DNA from: Neocallimastix lanati (nom. inval.)
Lineage: Eukaryota; Neocallimastigomycota; Neocallimastigomycetes; Neocallimastigales; Neocallimastigaceae
Length of the DNA: 64,000 nt
Reading direction: 5' to 3'
NCBI GenBank assembly: GCA_016946835.1
Contig: JACVTC010000031.1
Span: forward strand, 472,001-536,000
Part shown: in pieces, positions 1-10,839 of the stretch
How the letters are laid out: the number at the start of each line of letters is the position of its first letter
Numbering within the stretch: position 1 is the first letter of the stretch
The notes under the pieces: model-generated
Databases searched by the model: none
The model's input: the letters and a program-made list of their open reading frames with translations, nothing else
What the model was told of the DNA's origin: nothing
Position numbers and translations under genes: made by a program

Positions 1-881
1 ATTAATTTATTTATTATATTAATTTGTGTACTTTTTTTTTTGCATATATTTAATATATTTATTGATTATATTTTTAATATATTAAAAGTTCTATAATTTA
101 AAATTATAGAAGAACATAAAGAATTTAATATATATATATGAATACATATAATAGATTATTATTTTTTTATTATTATTTTTTTTCTTAAACAAAAAATTGT
201 AAAGATAAAATAAAGAGAAATGTTTTATATAAAATAGTGATTGATAATAGTACATCAAATTTAATAAAAGCAATAGAAAAAGTAGTAAAAGATTTAACTA
301 AAATTTTAAATAATTTAAATGAAAAAAAAAGATAAGACAATATAAATAATTCAAATTAAAATATATATATATATTTATATATATAAAGGAATTCACATTT
401 TGTGGTAAAAATTTTTTAATCAATACAAAATTTACAATAGTAATATAAAAATATTTCTTTTATTAGAAAAACATAGTCCCTTGGCCAAAAAAAAAAGTAA
501 TATTAATAGAAATTAATAAAAGACAAAAGAAAGAAATTTTTTAATTATTTTTTTTTAAAAATATTTTTTTTATCATTCGATACTAATTATTTATTAAATT
601 ATTTTTAATTAAAAGAAAAGAAAAGAAAAGAAATTAATTAAAATATAACTTTATAAAGTATATTGTTTTCTTTACTTTTTTTTTTTTTTCTTTATTTCAT
701 TAGTATTTAAGATAAAATTGTACTATTTTTATATTTATTATTATTTCATAAATACTATTCTATTTAAATTATCAGAACTTTTGTTAAAAGTACAGAGAAT
801 TACAAAGACATTTATTATTTAATAATAATTTTATTCATCATATTATTTAATTAATTAATTAAATAATAAAATTTAATTCAA
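1..881. other. AT-rich upstream region, no gene seen
   Basis: Almost pure A/T with short homopolymers and TA dinucleotide runs. No ORF with protein-like composition is visible on either strand. The last 40 bases before the ankyrin start are an AT tract that could hold core promoter elements, but nothing specific can be assigned. Confidence 0.6.
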
Positions 882-3437
882 ATGATTGTTTGTAATATTA
901 ATGAAAGTTTATTCAATGCTATCTCCAATGGAAATCTTTATGAAATTCAATGTATATTTTCAGAGAAAAAGAAGTCAATTGATTTATCTTATAGAAATAA
1001 AAATGATAAATTTAGAGATTCATTTTTAATTCAAGCTTGTAAATATAACTATTTTTACATAGCTCAATATTTAATTAATAATAATGTTAAAGTAAATAGT
1101 CAAAATGCAATGGGAGAAACGGCCCTTATTTATGCATGTAAAAATAGAAATTATGAATTGGTTCAACTTCTTATCAATAATAATGCAGATGTAAATATTG
1201 AAACCAAACAAGGAAATACTCCTTTAATATATTCATGTTATGAAAAATATATAAGTAAACCCATTGTTAAACTTTTACTTGATAATGGGGCTAATTTATT
1301 TAAACAAAATCATCATGGACGTACGGCATTAATGATGGCTTGTGAAGGTTATGCTATTGATGTAGTTGAGCTTTTATTAAGTTATTATCAACGTAACAGT
1401 AAGAGTAGTAATACCACTACCACTAATAATAATAATAATAATAATATTAATATTAATAAAACTATTTCAAGTTATAATGCCAGTTTTGAAAGTGTAGGTA
1501 GTAATAATAGTAGTAGTAATGGAAGTCAAAGTAGCAATAATTCAAGTAAAAATAAAATGACCTTATGTATTAATCCTATACCTGAATGCGCTCAAAAATA
1601 TAATATATTATTTAAGCCATTACCTTTATCATTTTTAACAGAAAGTAAAAATAATATCAATTATATTGATATGAAGGATAAAAAGGGTGAAACAGCTTTT
1701 ATTATTGCTTGTCGAATCGGAGCTTTTGAAATTGTTAAACTATTAATTCAAAATGGTTGTAATATTCTAGTAAGAAATAAAAAAGGAAATAGTGGATTTT
1801 TATATGCTTGTCGCTTTTCTTACATTAATATTGTACATCTTCTATTAGATTTGAAGGTTAATGTCAATGAACAATTTGATGAAGATAAAACTGCGTTAAT
1901 GATTTCCACTAGTAAAGATAATGTTGAATTGGTACGACTTCTTTTGGAACATCATGCTAATCCTAATATACAGAAAAAATATGGTCGTACTGCATTAATG
2001 CATGCCTGCTGGACTGGTAACTTCGAAATTGTTCAACTCTTACTTCAATATAATGCTGATGTTAATCTTCAGAATGATTGTGGTGATACTGCTTTAATGT
2101 ATGCAAATAAAAGTCGTAATATTGAAATATTTCATCTTATTTTACAACATGGTGCTGATGTCAATATAAAAAATCAAGATGATGAAACTGAATTGATGCT
2201 TTCCATAAAGGAGTTAGATTATGCATTGGAAATGTCTAATATTAATGAGAATCAAAATGAAAATGATGAAAATAATAATGAAGGTGATAACCAAGGAAAT
2301 AACAATAACAATAACAATAATAATAATAATAATAATAATAATGACGATGATGATGATAGTAATAATAATAGTAATAATAATAATAATAATCGTAATAATA
2401 ATAATGAAGGTCATAATGCAATTATAAATAATCAAGTTGACTACTATAAAGTTGTCATTTATCTCTTAATCAAATATGGAGCTGATATTAATTATCAAAA
2501 TGGTAAAAATTACACTCCATTAATGTATCTTTGTCTTATGCATCAAGAAGAAATAGATATGATTGAATTAATACTTCAGAAACATCCAGATTTAAATAAA
2601 CAAAACTGTAATGGGGATACCGCATTAATGTTAGCATGTCGTAATATGCGTGTGAAAACTGTTCAACTTCTTTTGAAATATGGTGCTGATGTAAATATTT
2701 GTAATTGTTTTAATGAAACTGCTTTTATCTATGCCTGTCAAAATTATAAAACTCAGGTAGCTACTTTTTGTCAAACGGATCAAAATATTGAAATTATGTC
2801 ACTTCTTTTGAAACAAAGTACTGAAAGTATTAATGTTCAAGACAATAATGGAAATACAGCATTAATTATTGCTAGTGAAAAGGGTTATTATGATACCGTT
2901 AAATTATTACTTGATTATAATGCCAATATAAATATTAAAAATAAAGATGGAAATAATGCATTAATGATGGCTAGTCGATATGGTCGTAATAAAACCATTC
3001 AAATTTTATTAAATCATAAGGATAATATTAATTCATCTATATTACAGATCTTACTTTGTCGAAAACATCAACAACCTGTTTCCACAAAATTTATAAAGGA
3101 GAACCTATACGTCAATGAAGTCAATATTAACCAACAAAATAATGAAGGTAATACAGCACTCATGATTGCTATTAATAATAAATTTTTTGATACCTTTAAA
3201 TTACTGTTAACTCCAGAGGTTAATGTTAATTTATTCAATCGGGAAGGTAATACCCTCGCCATATTAATTCCAAAGGAACTTAATCTCAAATGGAATGAAT
3301 TTGGTAAATGTTATCTTGATCTATTTAAACGTGGTGCCGATTTTTCAATAAAGAATAATAAAAAGAAAGCGGCTATCTATTATGCAAAAAATCTATATCC
3401 AGAGGATGCTATTCTTGGTTTAGTAGATTATCTTTAA
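882..3437 (+). CDS. Ankyrin-repeat protein with Asn-rich inserts
   Basis: An 851-residue protein built almost wholly of ankyrin repeats. Repeat cores of the form G-x-T-A-L-[MI]-x-A-C/S...[IV]-V-x-L-L-L...G-A-[DN]-V-N recur, for example around residues 78-108, 145-170, 268-298, 335-370, 375-440, 550-690 and 695-770. Such repeats form a protein-binding solenoid; the partner cannot be read from sequence. Two low-complexity inserts interrupt the solenoid: a Ser/Thr/Asn-rich stretch near residues 173-225 and an Asn/Asp-rich stretch near 450-515, encoded by AAT/GAT runs. No signal peptide, membrane segment or catalytic domain is seen. The start is the first ATG of the frame, in an A-rich context (TTCAAATG). 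The reading frame is unbroken, and this is the only gene here that does not belong to a transposon. Ankyrin proteins are numerous in gut fungi, which fits the proposed host. Confidence 0.9.
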   Translation: MIVCNINESLFNAISNGNLYEIQCIFSEKKKSIDLSYRNKNDKFRDSFLIQACKYNYFYIAQYLINNNVKVNSQNAMGETALIYACKNRNYELVQLLINNNADVNIETKQGNTPLIYSCYEKYISKPIVKLLLDNGANLFKQNHHGRTALMMACEGYAIDVVELLLSYYQRNSKSSNTTTTNNNNNNNININKTISSYNASFESVGSNNSSSNGSQSSNNSSKNKMTLCINPIPECAQKYNILFKPLPLSFLTESKNNINYIDMKDKKGETAFIIACRIGAFEIVKLLIQNGCNILVRNKKGNSGFLYACRFSYINIVHLLLDLKVNVNEQFDEDKTALMISTSKDNVELVRLLLEHHANPNIQKKYGRTALMHACWTGNFEIVQLLLQYNADVNLQNDCGDTALMYANKSRNIEIFHLILQHGADVNIKNQDDETELMLSIKELDYALEMSNINENQNENDENNNEGDNQGNNNNNNNNNNNNNNNDDDDDSNNNSNNNNNNRNNNNEGHNAIINNQVDYYKVVIYLLIKYGADINYQNGKNYTPLMYLCLMHQEEIDMIELILQKHPDLNKQNCNGDTALMLACRNMRVKTVQLLLKYGADVNICNCFNETAFIYACQNYKTQVATFCQTDQNIEIMSLLLKQSTESINVQDNNGNTALIIASEKGYYDTVKLLLDYNANINIKNKDGNNALMMASRYGRNKTIQILLNHKDNINSSILQILLCRKHQQPVSTKFIKENLYVNEVNINQQNNEGNTALMIAINNKFFDTFKLLLTPEVNVNLFNREGNTLAILIPKELNLKWNEFGKCYLDLFKRGADFSIKNNKKKAAIYYAKNLYPEDAILGLVDYL

Positions 3438-3626
3438 AAAATTAATAAATAAATAAATAAATAAATAAAATAAAATAAAAAATATACAAACAAGCAAACA
3501 AAAAATTATATAAATAATTATTCAAATAAATATAAAATAACCTTGAAAATGATTATATAAAAATAAAAGATGAAAAGATAAAAAAAAAAAAATAAAAATA
3601 AAATAATTATAGAAAAATTAATAATA

Positions 3627-3668
<42 letters not shown>

Positions 3669-4094
3669 GAACAAATAAAAATAAAAATAAATATAGAAAA
3701 ATAAAAAGAAAATATGCATAAAATAGAAATTAATAGAACTATATAAATTTATTTTTACACTATAGACATAAAATATAGATTCATTATTTTATTAAAATAT
3801 GATATTTAAAAAAAATTATAATAATAAGAAATAGAAGAATAACAAAAATAAAAAAAAAAAAAATAAATAAATAAAAGAATTAATAAAAAATAAAAAAAAG
3901 ATTTTTTTTTATATTAATATTGATATTTTATATTATTATAATTATTATTATAATTTTTACATATTGGATTTTGAATAATTATCAAAGCATTTTATTATTT
4001 GTTACTTTATATTCAACAATTTTATTAAGTAAAAAATTTGAATTATTTTTTAATTCTTTATAGTCCCAGAAGTTACTATTAATTTAGAATTCTC

Positions 4095-4125
<31 letters not shown>

Positions 4126-4616
4126 TTTATTTTATTAATTCAAAAATTATGTAATATTCTTATAGTTTTTTTTTTTTTTTTTGACTACATGACTGGATTT
4201 AATATTATTTATTAACAAATGTTTTTAGCATATATTGTAAATTATAATTAATATTTTAATTCTATATAATTTAATTATTAATTTTTTTTTATAATAATTG
4301 GTAAAAATCGAGTTAAAGATTTTATCTACACAAAAATATTAATTTACTATTTAGGGTAGAACGAATGAACGGGAATGAATAATGCAGTTAGGAGTGCTGT
4401 GAAATGAGGGTCCATTTAAATAATTAAATTTGCTTTTTTATACTATTTTAAAAATTTCTTTAAAAAGTTCCAATATCCCATGTTTTAGTGGTCCAAATGA
4501 ATTGAAATTAATGATGTATTATAAGATCTTGAAGTCTTGAGCATTGCTTTCTAATAAATATAATATTGATTTTAATTTCAAGGGGGAGAGGAATTCTATT
4601 ATTTGTGAAGTGATCG

Positions 4617-4658
<42 letters not shown>

Positions 4659-4699
4659 CATTTTCTTAAGGGTTAAATTAAATTAAATTAAATGAATCT
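3438..4699. other. Intergenic region with long homopolymers
   Basis: The sequence begins with an AAAT-type run after the ankyrin stop. A pure A run of about 38 spans 3629-3666 and a pure T run of about 40 spans 4619-4658. No coding ORF or RNA gene is evident. The segment near 4350-4410 is less AT-rich than its surroundings, but I could not assign it. Confidence 0.6.
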
Positions 4700-5067
4700 A
4701 GTGGGAGAGTTGCATTTCCCCAAATTGCATTTCGCCAGGTTGCATTTCGCCAAGTGGCGTAGTATTAAAATGTTGCATTTCCCCAAGTTGCATTTCCCCA
4801 AGTTGCTTTTAGCCAGGTTGCATTTCGACAAGTAAGTATTGATATAAATAAATGAATAAATAAATAAATATTAATTCAAAATATTTTTTTTTTAAAATTG
4901 TTTTTATGCGATATTAATAATATTTAATTTTATTTATTGATTTATTTATTTATTTAATAATTTTCAATTTGGCGAAATGCCACATTTTTTTAATACACCA
5001 CATGCTTTCAAAAAAATTGGCGAAATGCAATCTGGCGAAATGCAATTTGGCGAAATGCCCCACACCC
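4700..5067. mobile_element. Short TIR element (MITE-like) with repeated TTGCATTTCGCCA motifs
   Basis: The left arm (about 4700-4835) carries six spaced copies of a motif close to TTGCATTTCGCCA. The right arm (about 4968-5062) carries four copies of its reverse complement. Read inward, both arms have the same order: GTGGG-like end, three motif copies, a TGGNGTAGTATTAAAA-like spacer, then a further motif. The arms therefore form a long imperfect terminal inverted repeat around an AT-rich centre. GAATCT flanks both ends (4694-4699 and 5068-5073), a possible 6-bp target duplication. No transposase is encoded; the frame at 4977-5159 merely crosses the right arm. Superfamily unknown. Confidence 0.6.
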
Positions 5068-5093
5068 GAATCTTGTGCGTTTCACAATGTGGT

Positions 5094-5116
5094 GTTAGGG
5101 TTAGGGTTAACCCTAG
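5094..5116. repeat. Telomere-like head-to-head palindrome
   Basis: Two TTAGGG units (5095-5106) run directly into the opposite-strand repeat AACCCTA, giving a perfect 14-bp palindrome at 5102-5115. TTAGGG is the common fungal telomere unit. It could be an interstitial relic of a fusion or break repair, or a chance match beside the TIR element. Confidence 0.6.
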
Positions 5117-5159
5117 TGGCTTGTTTTATAAACTGAGAAAAGTATATGTGTTTTTATAA

Positions 5160-5926
5160 TAAACTTTATATAATTTTTGTATTTATTTAATACATAAATT
5201 TTATTAATTTTAAGAACTCATTTTTTTAAGATAATAAAAATAATTATTTTTAGGGGAGAGCGCGTTTCGGAATCGCACGTGAATATATATAAGCCACATG
5301 TTTTTTGAGATGGCGTATTATATATAAATTTTTTTATATAAATAAATAATTAAATAATAATTAAATAAATATTTTATTTTATAATAAAAAAATAAAATAA
5401 AAAAAAGAAAAGATAAATATTTTTTTAGTAATTTTCTTGAAATAAAATAAAATATTTTCATATTTATTTATATTTATAACAGTAATTTTTAAAAAAATTG
5501 AAAATACATATTAAATAAAAAATAAAAAATAAATATTTCATATATATTAATATGAAATATTGAAAATTTTGATGGAGGGAAATCTAAAAATTGATATAAG
5601 TGAAACAAATCGAGGAAAAGAGCAAATAATTATAGATCGAAAATTTAAATATAATTTTTCAAAATTAAAAAAAGATAATACAAAAATATATAGATGTACT
5701 GAATATAAAACATTAAATAAATCTTTATAAAAAATATTTTTATAAAGATTTTAATTAATATTATAATAATTTTAATTAATTTATAATATTATATAATAAA
5801 ATTTCTAATTTAATTCAGGGAAGAATATAAGAAAGTTCCATTAGTAAAGAATATAAACTTAATTATGATTAAGTTATGTCTAAACATAACAAAATAAGTA
5901 ATTTATAGTCATTCTTTACCAATCCT
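5160..5926. other. AT-rich region ending in an LTR-like terminus
   Basis: No gene seen. The right end (about 5868-5920) has inverted arms GTAAAGAAT and ATTCTTTAC, followed by AATCC and then element A. The same arrangement, arms then five bases then a TG-beginning repeat, is seen at 12917-13011. This suggests 5868-5920 is the end of another LTR. Confidence 0.45.
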
Positions 5927-6404
5927 TGGGACGTAATGCTCTATATTAATTATTTTTATAATATTTTATTTATTTTTATTTCATTTTATTAATATTATTA
6001 TTTTTCCTCCCCAAAATTTATTTTTTGTAAATTTTCCTATTTATATATGTTTTTAAAATTTAATTTAATATTTTTATACTATTTGATTATTTTCCTAATT
6101 TTTATTTTATAATTTTTATACAATTTAATTGTTAATATAAATTGAATTAATATATTATACCTTAAAAATAATAAACAATATTTATTTTAAATACATATTA
6201 AAAAAAAAATTAAAAATATTTATTTTAAATACATATTATTTAGAAATGTTAGTAATTTAGAATTATTTAACTATTTTAGTTTATTATTTACATAAATAAA
6301 AATACTAATTTTTAATTAAAAATATACTTTAATTTAATAATTTAATTGTTTGTTAAATAACTATCGTTATTTATAAACTAATAAAATATAAATTTAAATA
6401 ATTT

Positions 6405-6441
<37 letters not shown>

Positions 6442-6497
6442 ATTAGGTTATTTTCTTAAATTTAAGAAATTCATATTTTTCTGAACGTAACGTTCCA
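5927..6497 (-). repeat. Element A 3' LTR
   Basis: 571 bp, TG...CA ends with imperfect inverted termini (TGGGACG/TGGAACG). Compared with the other LTR it carries about 90 extra bases near 6370-6460, including a long poly-T run. Confidence 0.88.
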
Positions 6498-6547
6498 AGA
6501 CGTCCCCTCTTAAGAGTAGATTTCGTCCCTTGAAGTCCTTTAATTGG

Positions 6548-7195
6548 TTATAATTCCGAAAAATAGGGAATTAAGTTCTTTAAGTGTATATTTCTTTCAG
6601 CAATTTCCCCAGATATCGGGTCACAGACAGTAACGGTGTTGAACTCCTTTTTTATTATTTTTAAAGGTCCGGTAAAGTATGGATCTAACTTTCTTCTATT
6701 GAAAACCTTGACTAATACTAGATCCCCTGGTTTATAATCCGAACGCATTCTTCTTATTTGTTTACGGCGGTCACTCCATAGTTTATTTGCAGTCTCGATA
6801 TTTTCTACTGCTTCCTTGATCCACTTGTGGTGTTGTATGAATTTCTGGAGCCAATATTCTTCTTCCTTTTCATATTTATTCCTACTTTCCTTATTTAATG
6901 TTAGTTCCAATGGTTGTAGATCTTGGCGTCCATACAATAGTTCGAAACTACTAAACTTTGTTCTTTCATTTTTGCATGTCCTCAAGGCCCACAAAGCACT
7001 GGGTAGAATCTCATCCCAATCATCTTCTTCGTTGGCTAATAATTTTAAATACTTAATAACTTCCTTGTTCCTGTTTTCGACTTCTCCATTGGTCGAGGGG
7101 TGGTATGTAGTTGCATAATTTACGTAAACATCATGGAGATCCAAAAAAGCTTTGGTCTTATCTGAGTAGAACTGTATCCCATTATCTGTAATCAA
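6548..7195 (-). pseudogene. Element A integrase, C-terminal half
   Basis: Second half of a retroviral-type integrase. It starts inside the catalytic core at the second Asp (ITDNGIQF), keeps the catalytic Glu in NGEVENRN, and ends in the GPF/Y-type region (YFTGPLKIIKK). It is out of frame with the upstream half at 7200-7985. The break lies in a T-rich run near 7225-7233, where element B has an uninterrupted frame, so a one-base slip is likely. No chromodomain follows. Confidence 0.8.
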
Positions 7196-7199
7196 CAGT

Positions 7200-7985
7200 T
7201 CAGGAACCCCATGACGAGCAAATACTTTTTTTTAGAAATCTTATTACATCATTTGAACCAATTTCCTTTAATGGTTCAGCTTCCACCCATTTAGTTAAAT
7301 AGTCCACTAAGACTATTATATATTTGTTCCCAGCTCTTGTCTTTGGTAACGGTCCAACAAGATCCAATCCGACTCTGGAGAATGGGTATCCCGGTTTGGT
7401 TGGTAAGTTTTCTACATTTTCATTTTGCTTTTGGCGTTTATACATTTGACATTTTGGGCAGCATCTAATATAGGTTTGGATTTCTCTATTCATTCCTTTC
7501 CAGTAATAATTGGGTTTCAACCGATGATATGTTTTATAAATACCTTCGTGACCTATGACATGAGCAGCTTCAATCAACTTTAACTTTTCTTCTTCGTTGT
7601 CAACTATTTTCCTAAGTCTTCCGTTTTGTTTATAATATTTCTTTCCTTCTATTTCGACGATTCTACTCTTGATAAAATCTTCAATATTTTGCGAGACGAG
7701 TACCACTTCATTACCTTTCTTCTCCAATTCTTCTATTTTTTTCATAGTATCCATCCTGGACAGAGCATCGGCAATAACATTCTTCCTTCCCTCATCAAAT
7801 TGAACCTTAACCTGAAGAGCACTTAACGTAGTTACCCACTTTAAATGGCGGTTATTAGAGGGCTCCGTATTATTGCAGATTCCAACTAGGGGTTTGTGAT
7901 CGGTCACCAATGAAGTAACTAAGTTATTTCCTAAAATATAATGTTTAAATTTCTTTATGCAGTATAATGCTGCAGTTCCCTCCAA
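7200..7985 (-). pseudogene. Element A RNase H C-terminal part and integrase N-terminal half
   Basis: The first part matches the end of Ty3-type RNase H (VTDHKPLVG; VIADALSRMD). It is followed by the HHCC integrase zinc domain (H-x3-H ... CPKC) and the start of the catalytic core with the first Asp (GLDLVGPLP). Both ends are broken by frame changes: the upstream join to the RT remnant at about 7945-7985 and the downstream one near 7225. Confidence 0.8.
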
Positions 7986-8598
7986 ATCGGTAACACTGTT
8001 TTAATCTTTCTTTGAGAGTCTTAAAAGCTAAGTCGGATTCCTTAGTCCACTCAAATTTTGAATCTTTCTTTAACAACTGAAAAAGTGGACTGGCACATCC
8101 TATATTGACCATTTTTCTTAAAACTAATACTACGGGAGAGGACCAAGGAGAGTGGGAAGGTTCTATCAGGCCATTGTTTATCAATTTTTCTAACTCTTTC
8201 TTTAACGCTTGAGCCTGAATCTTCGATAAACGGTATGCTCGCTGTTTGACTGGCTTACTTCCTGGTTTGAGTATGATCCTGTGTGGTAGAAGTTTGGTTG
8301 GTTTCAAGTCGTCTGCTTTCATGGCCAAAATGTCTTTAAAATCTTCGAACAGCTTGGTAACTGGATCCTTAACCACTTTTGGGATTAAATTAATAATTTT
8401 CTCAACACGAGTTTCCTTATTATCCAATGACTCTTCATTTGCTGTAATCAGGGACACAGTTATATTTATTGGTTTACTTGTATCTACTTCTTCCACTTCT
8501 TCTGAGGTCTCATTATTTTCTTCGTCAGCATTTAAACGTAAATCGTAATAAATTGGTGCAAGTCTTATTGGGAAATTATTTTTATCAGTAGTATACAA
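7945..8598 (-). pseudogene. Element A reverse transcriptase with core deleted
   Basis: The N-terminal part matches the linker and RT fingers (LIEPSHSPWSSPVVLVL). It jumps straight to the RT connection/RNase H side (LLKKDSKFEWTKESDLAF). Element B has about 190 residues between these points, including the YIDD catalytic motif. The deletion join is near 8092-8100 and falls within the codons of the conserved R-M-C-V-D-Y motif. A single base also seems lost just before the join. Not functional as RT. Confidence 0.82.
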
Positions 8599-8615
8599 CG
8601 TATCATCATTAAAGT

Positions 8616-9158
8616 TTAGTATTGATTTATTTTTCGTGAATCTACCCCAATTAATAATTCAAATAGGTCGTCCTTTTCAATAACTCTGAAATAATCTTTA
8701 AAAGTTACTGGTCCTATAGAGATCTCTAGTTCATAGATATCGGAAGACATAGTAGTATTGATATATGCTTGTAATATCATTTCGGTGATGTTTCCAACTG
8801 GCTTTTTGTTTATTTTATACTTCTTCAAAGCAGCACGAGTAACCATATTAATATTAGCACAAGAGTCCAGAAAGATTTCGCCATTTTGTCCTTCTATTTG
8901 CCCATAAACTTTTGAGATTTTATTTTCACTTACATTTACTGCATTAGTGATCACACTTTCCTTGGTAATTGTTTTTGATGTTGTTTTTGGCTTTAACTTT
9001 AATTTCTTCTGGAAAGCTGAACGAAACTTTGGAAAGAGATCAAATAAATGGACTAATTTGGTACCAACTTCAGTGTCGCCTACCATATCCACTAGGTCCT
9101 CTATTAGATATTCTTCAAACCCGTCCATCAAGCGGATGTGACGTTCTAGATTCGTCAC
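8616..9158 (-). pseudogene. Element A aspartic protease region
   Basis: Retropepsin-like domain with the active-site segment IFLDSCANINMV, where a Cys stands in place of the usual Gly of D-[ST]-G. The later hydrophobic segment ending FELLIGVD fits the family's second half. The frame is the same as 9261-9764, separated only by a TAG at 9261-9263. Downstream the frame is lost near 8620. Confidence 0.7.
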
Positions 9159-9260
9159 CCTTTCAGCCAGGTCTTGTTCTTTATCTTCATTCAGGCTACC
9201 TTCTCTTTGTTCTTTCAGCCTCTCCTCTTTATTACTTCGTTTAACGGGTTCTATTCTTTT

Positions 9261-9716
9261 CTAGGCTAAATAAGACAAATCTAATTGATCTAACCGAGAA
9301 GTATTAGCAGTTTTAGTTACTTGTTCTGGCTCCCCTGGATTCATTTCCATATCTACTGATTCCCTGTTCTCGACTAAGTCGTTGGAGTTCCCTTGTTGGT
9401 TGGTAATAGCGTTGATATTTTCCTTCTTCTTAACTTTTGTATTTTTAGTTCTTTCTTGTTGTTGTGGTTGTGAATTATAAACCATAGCAGGGGTTGATAT
9501 AGGCACTGGATTTTCTTTTAAATCAGAGTTATTTATTGACCTTGGTTTAGTATAGGGAGTATTTCTCTGGTTTCTATGGATGTTCTTCTTTATTGCTTGA
9601 ATAACGACTTCGGCATGTGCATTTGTAGTATGGACTTGGTCATTCAGCTCTTGATTAGCTGCAAGTATGCTGGTTTGTTTACTGGAAGTTTTCCTTCTCC
9701 CATCTTCTAATTTAAA
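9261..9716 (-). pseudogene. Element A pro-frame leader after the frameshift site
   Basis: This frame is entered from gag through the -1 heptamer at 9710-9716 and reads a Lys/Thr/Asn-rich linker of no recognisable fold. An in-frame TAG at 9261 separates it from the protease. Element B has a comparable linker. Confidence 0.65.
9707..9716 (-). promoter_or_regulatory. Candidate -1 ribosomal frameshift site, element A
   Basis: In the gag frame the heptamer T TTA AAT (9716-9710) directly precedes the TAG stop (9709-9707). A -1 shift enters the frame reading LEDGRRKTSS, which continues into the protease region. The X-XXY-YYZ pattern fits known retroviral slip sites. Confidence 0.65.
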
Positions 9717-10700
9717 AGTCCCTTTTCTTCCATTTCCGCTAGATCTTTGAAGGTATAGGGACATTCTGGTGACTTATGACCAAGTTGATTACATCTAAAG
9801 CACCTAAAAGTACTAGATTTCTTGGAAAGCTCATCTTTAGCTTCTTGATCGTTAGTATCCAATGTTACTCTTTTCGGAATAGTTTTAAAATAGATTTGTT
9901 TCTTGTCTGTCCTCAGGTTGTCCATAAATCTTCTATCCGAAATTGGATTTGGCTTAGAATAATAATTTCTTGGTTGATATCTTCGATTACTATTCCTATT
10001 GTAACCAAAAGGGGTTTTTATATATCTTAACTCATCCTTGTATTGGTAATTATCTTCCTTATCTATGAAATTCTGGTATATAGGGTAGCTAGTCATATAA
10101 CTTCTGTTTTGCGTAACCATGGTAGCGTTTCTTGAGCTCTTTTTCTTCTTTAGTTTGTAATTCCTCATTTCTTTCTTGAATTTCTTTTTCGGTAGTTTCC
10201 GCAAGCTCAGCAATTTCATATGATTCCTGTAAAGTATCTACCTTGGCAATAGACACTTGAGAACACGGAAAAACCCTAGAGCTAATGGAATCCTTGTATT
10301 CTTTAACGGTAATTAACTTTTGGTAGTCCCGATTAAGATTGTGATATAATTTTTTGTAACGGTGGTTAAACTGTTTTAATGACTCACCTTCTGCAATCAT
10401 TAAGTTTCGTAAAATGGCCCATTTATCACCCTCTGTTATTTCTAGATAGCTTTCTACCGTTTTTTGAATTTCGCTTAACTTGGGATAACGTTCTTCTCCA
10501 TTTCTCCTAATAGCTAATGCTTTAACGGCGTCTTTAACATCATCTTCTACAGCAGCAAGTACCCAAATGAATACCTTCTTTGGTTCTGTAATATCATAAA
10601 GAAGAAGGTATTCCTTAAGATCATCCACCCATTCGAGAACATTTTTTCCATAATCTTCTAAGCGTGGGAGTTCTCTTTTGATTTTAGCAGCATCCAACAT
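9707..10700 (-). pseudogene. Element A Gag, split by a frameshift
   Basis: The N-terminal Gag part runs from 10700 to about 10120. The C-terminal part (about 10160 to 9707) holds a CCHC zinc knuckle (C-FR-C-NQLG-H-KSPE-C) and ends ...AEMEEKGLLN. The two parts overlap in different frames at 10089-10219, so one small indel has broken Gag. Layout and C-terminal residues match Gag of element B. Confidence 0.8.
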
Positions 10701-10821
10701 AGTGTATTATTAAGTTTATGTTTAGCAATATATATTTTTTTTTTATATAAATATTTTATAACAAGTTATATATATAATTTTATTTATAATGGTTTATAAA
10801 GTTTCATAGAGCATACACCCG

Positions 10822-10839
10822 GATTCTCCACCAGAAATT
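10822..10839 (-). promoter_or_regulatory. Candidate primer binding site, element A
   Basis: Just inside the 5' LTR the plus strand reads CCGGATTCTCCACCA followed by six bases and the LTR end. It ends in CCA like a mature tRNA 3' end; the minus strand would be the primer site beginning TGGTGGAG. The tRNA is not identified. Confidence 0.5.

Noticed and set aside
2214-2435. Ile-rich frames on both strands across the Asn run of the ankyrin gene
   Set aside because: They are out-of-frame readings of AAT/ATT repeats inside a well-supported coding region.
4977-5159. 60-codon frame containing QSGEMQFGEM repeats
   Set aside because: It is the right inverted arm of the TIR element plus the telomere-like repeat, not a protein-like gene.
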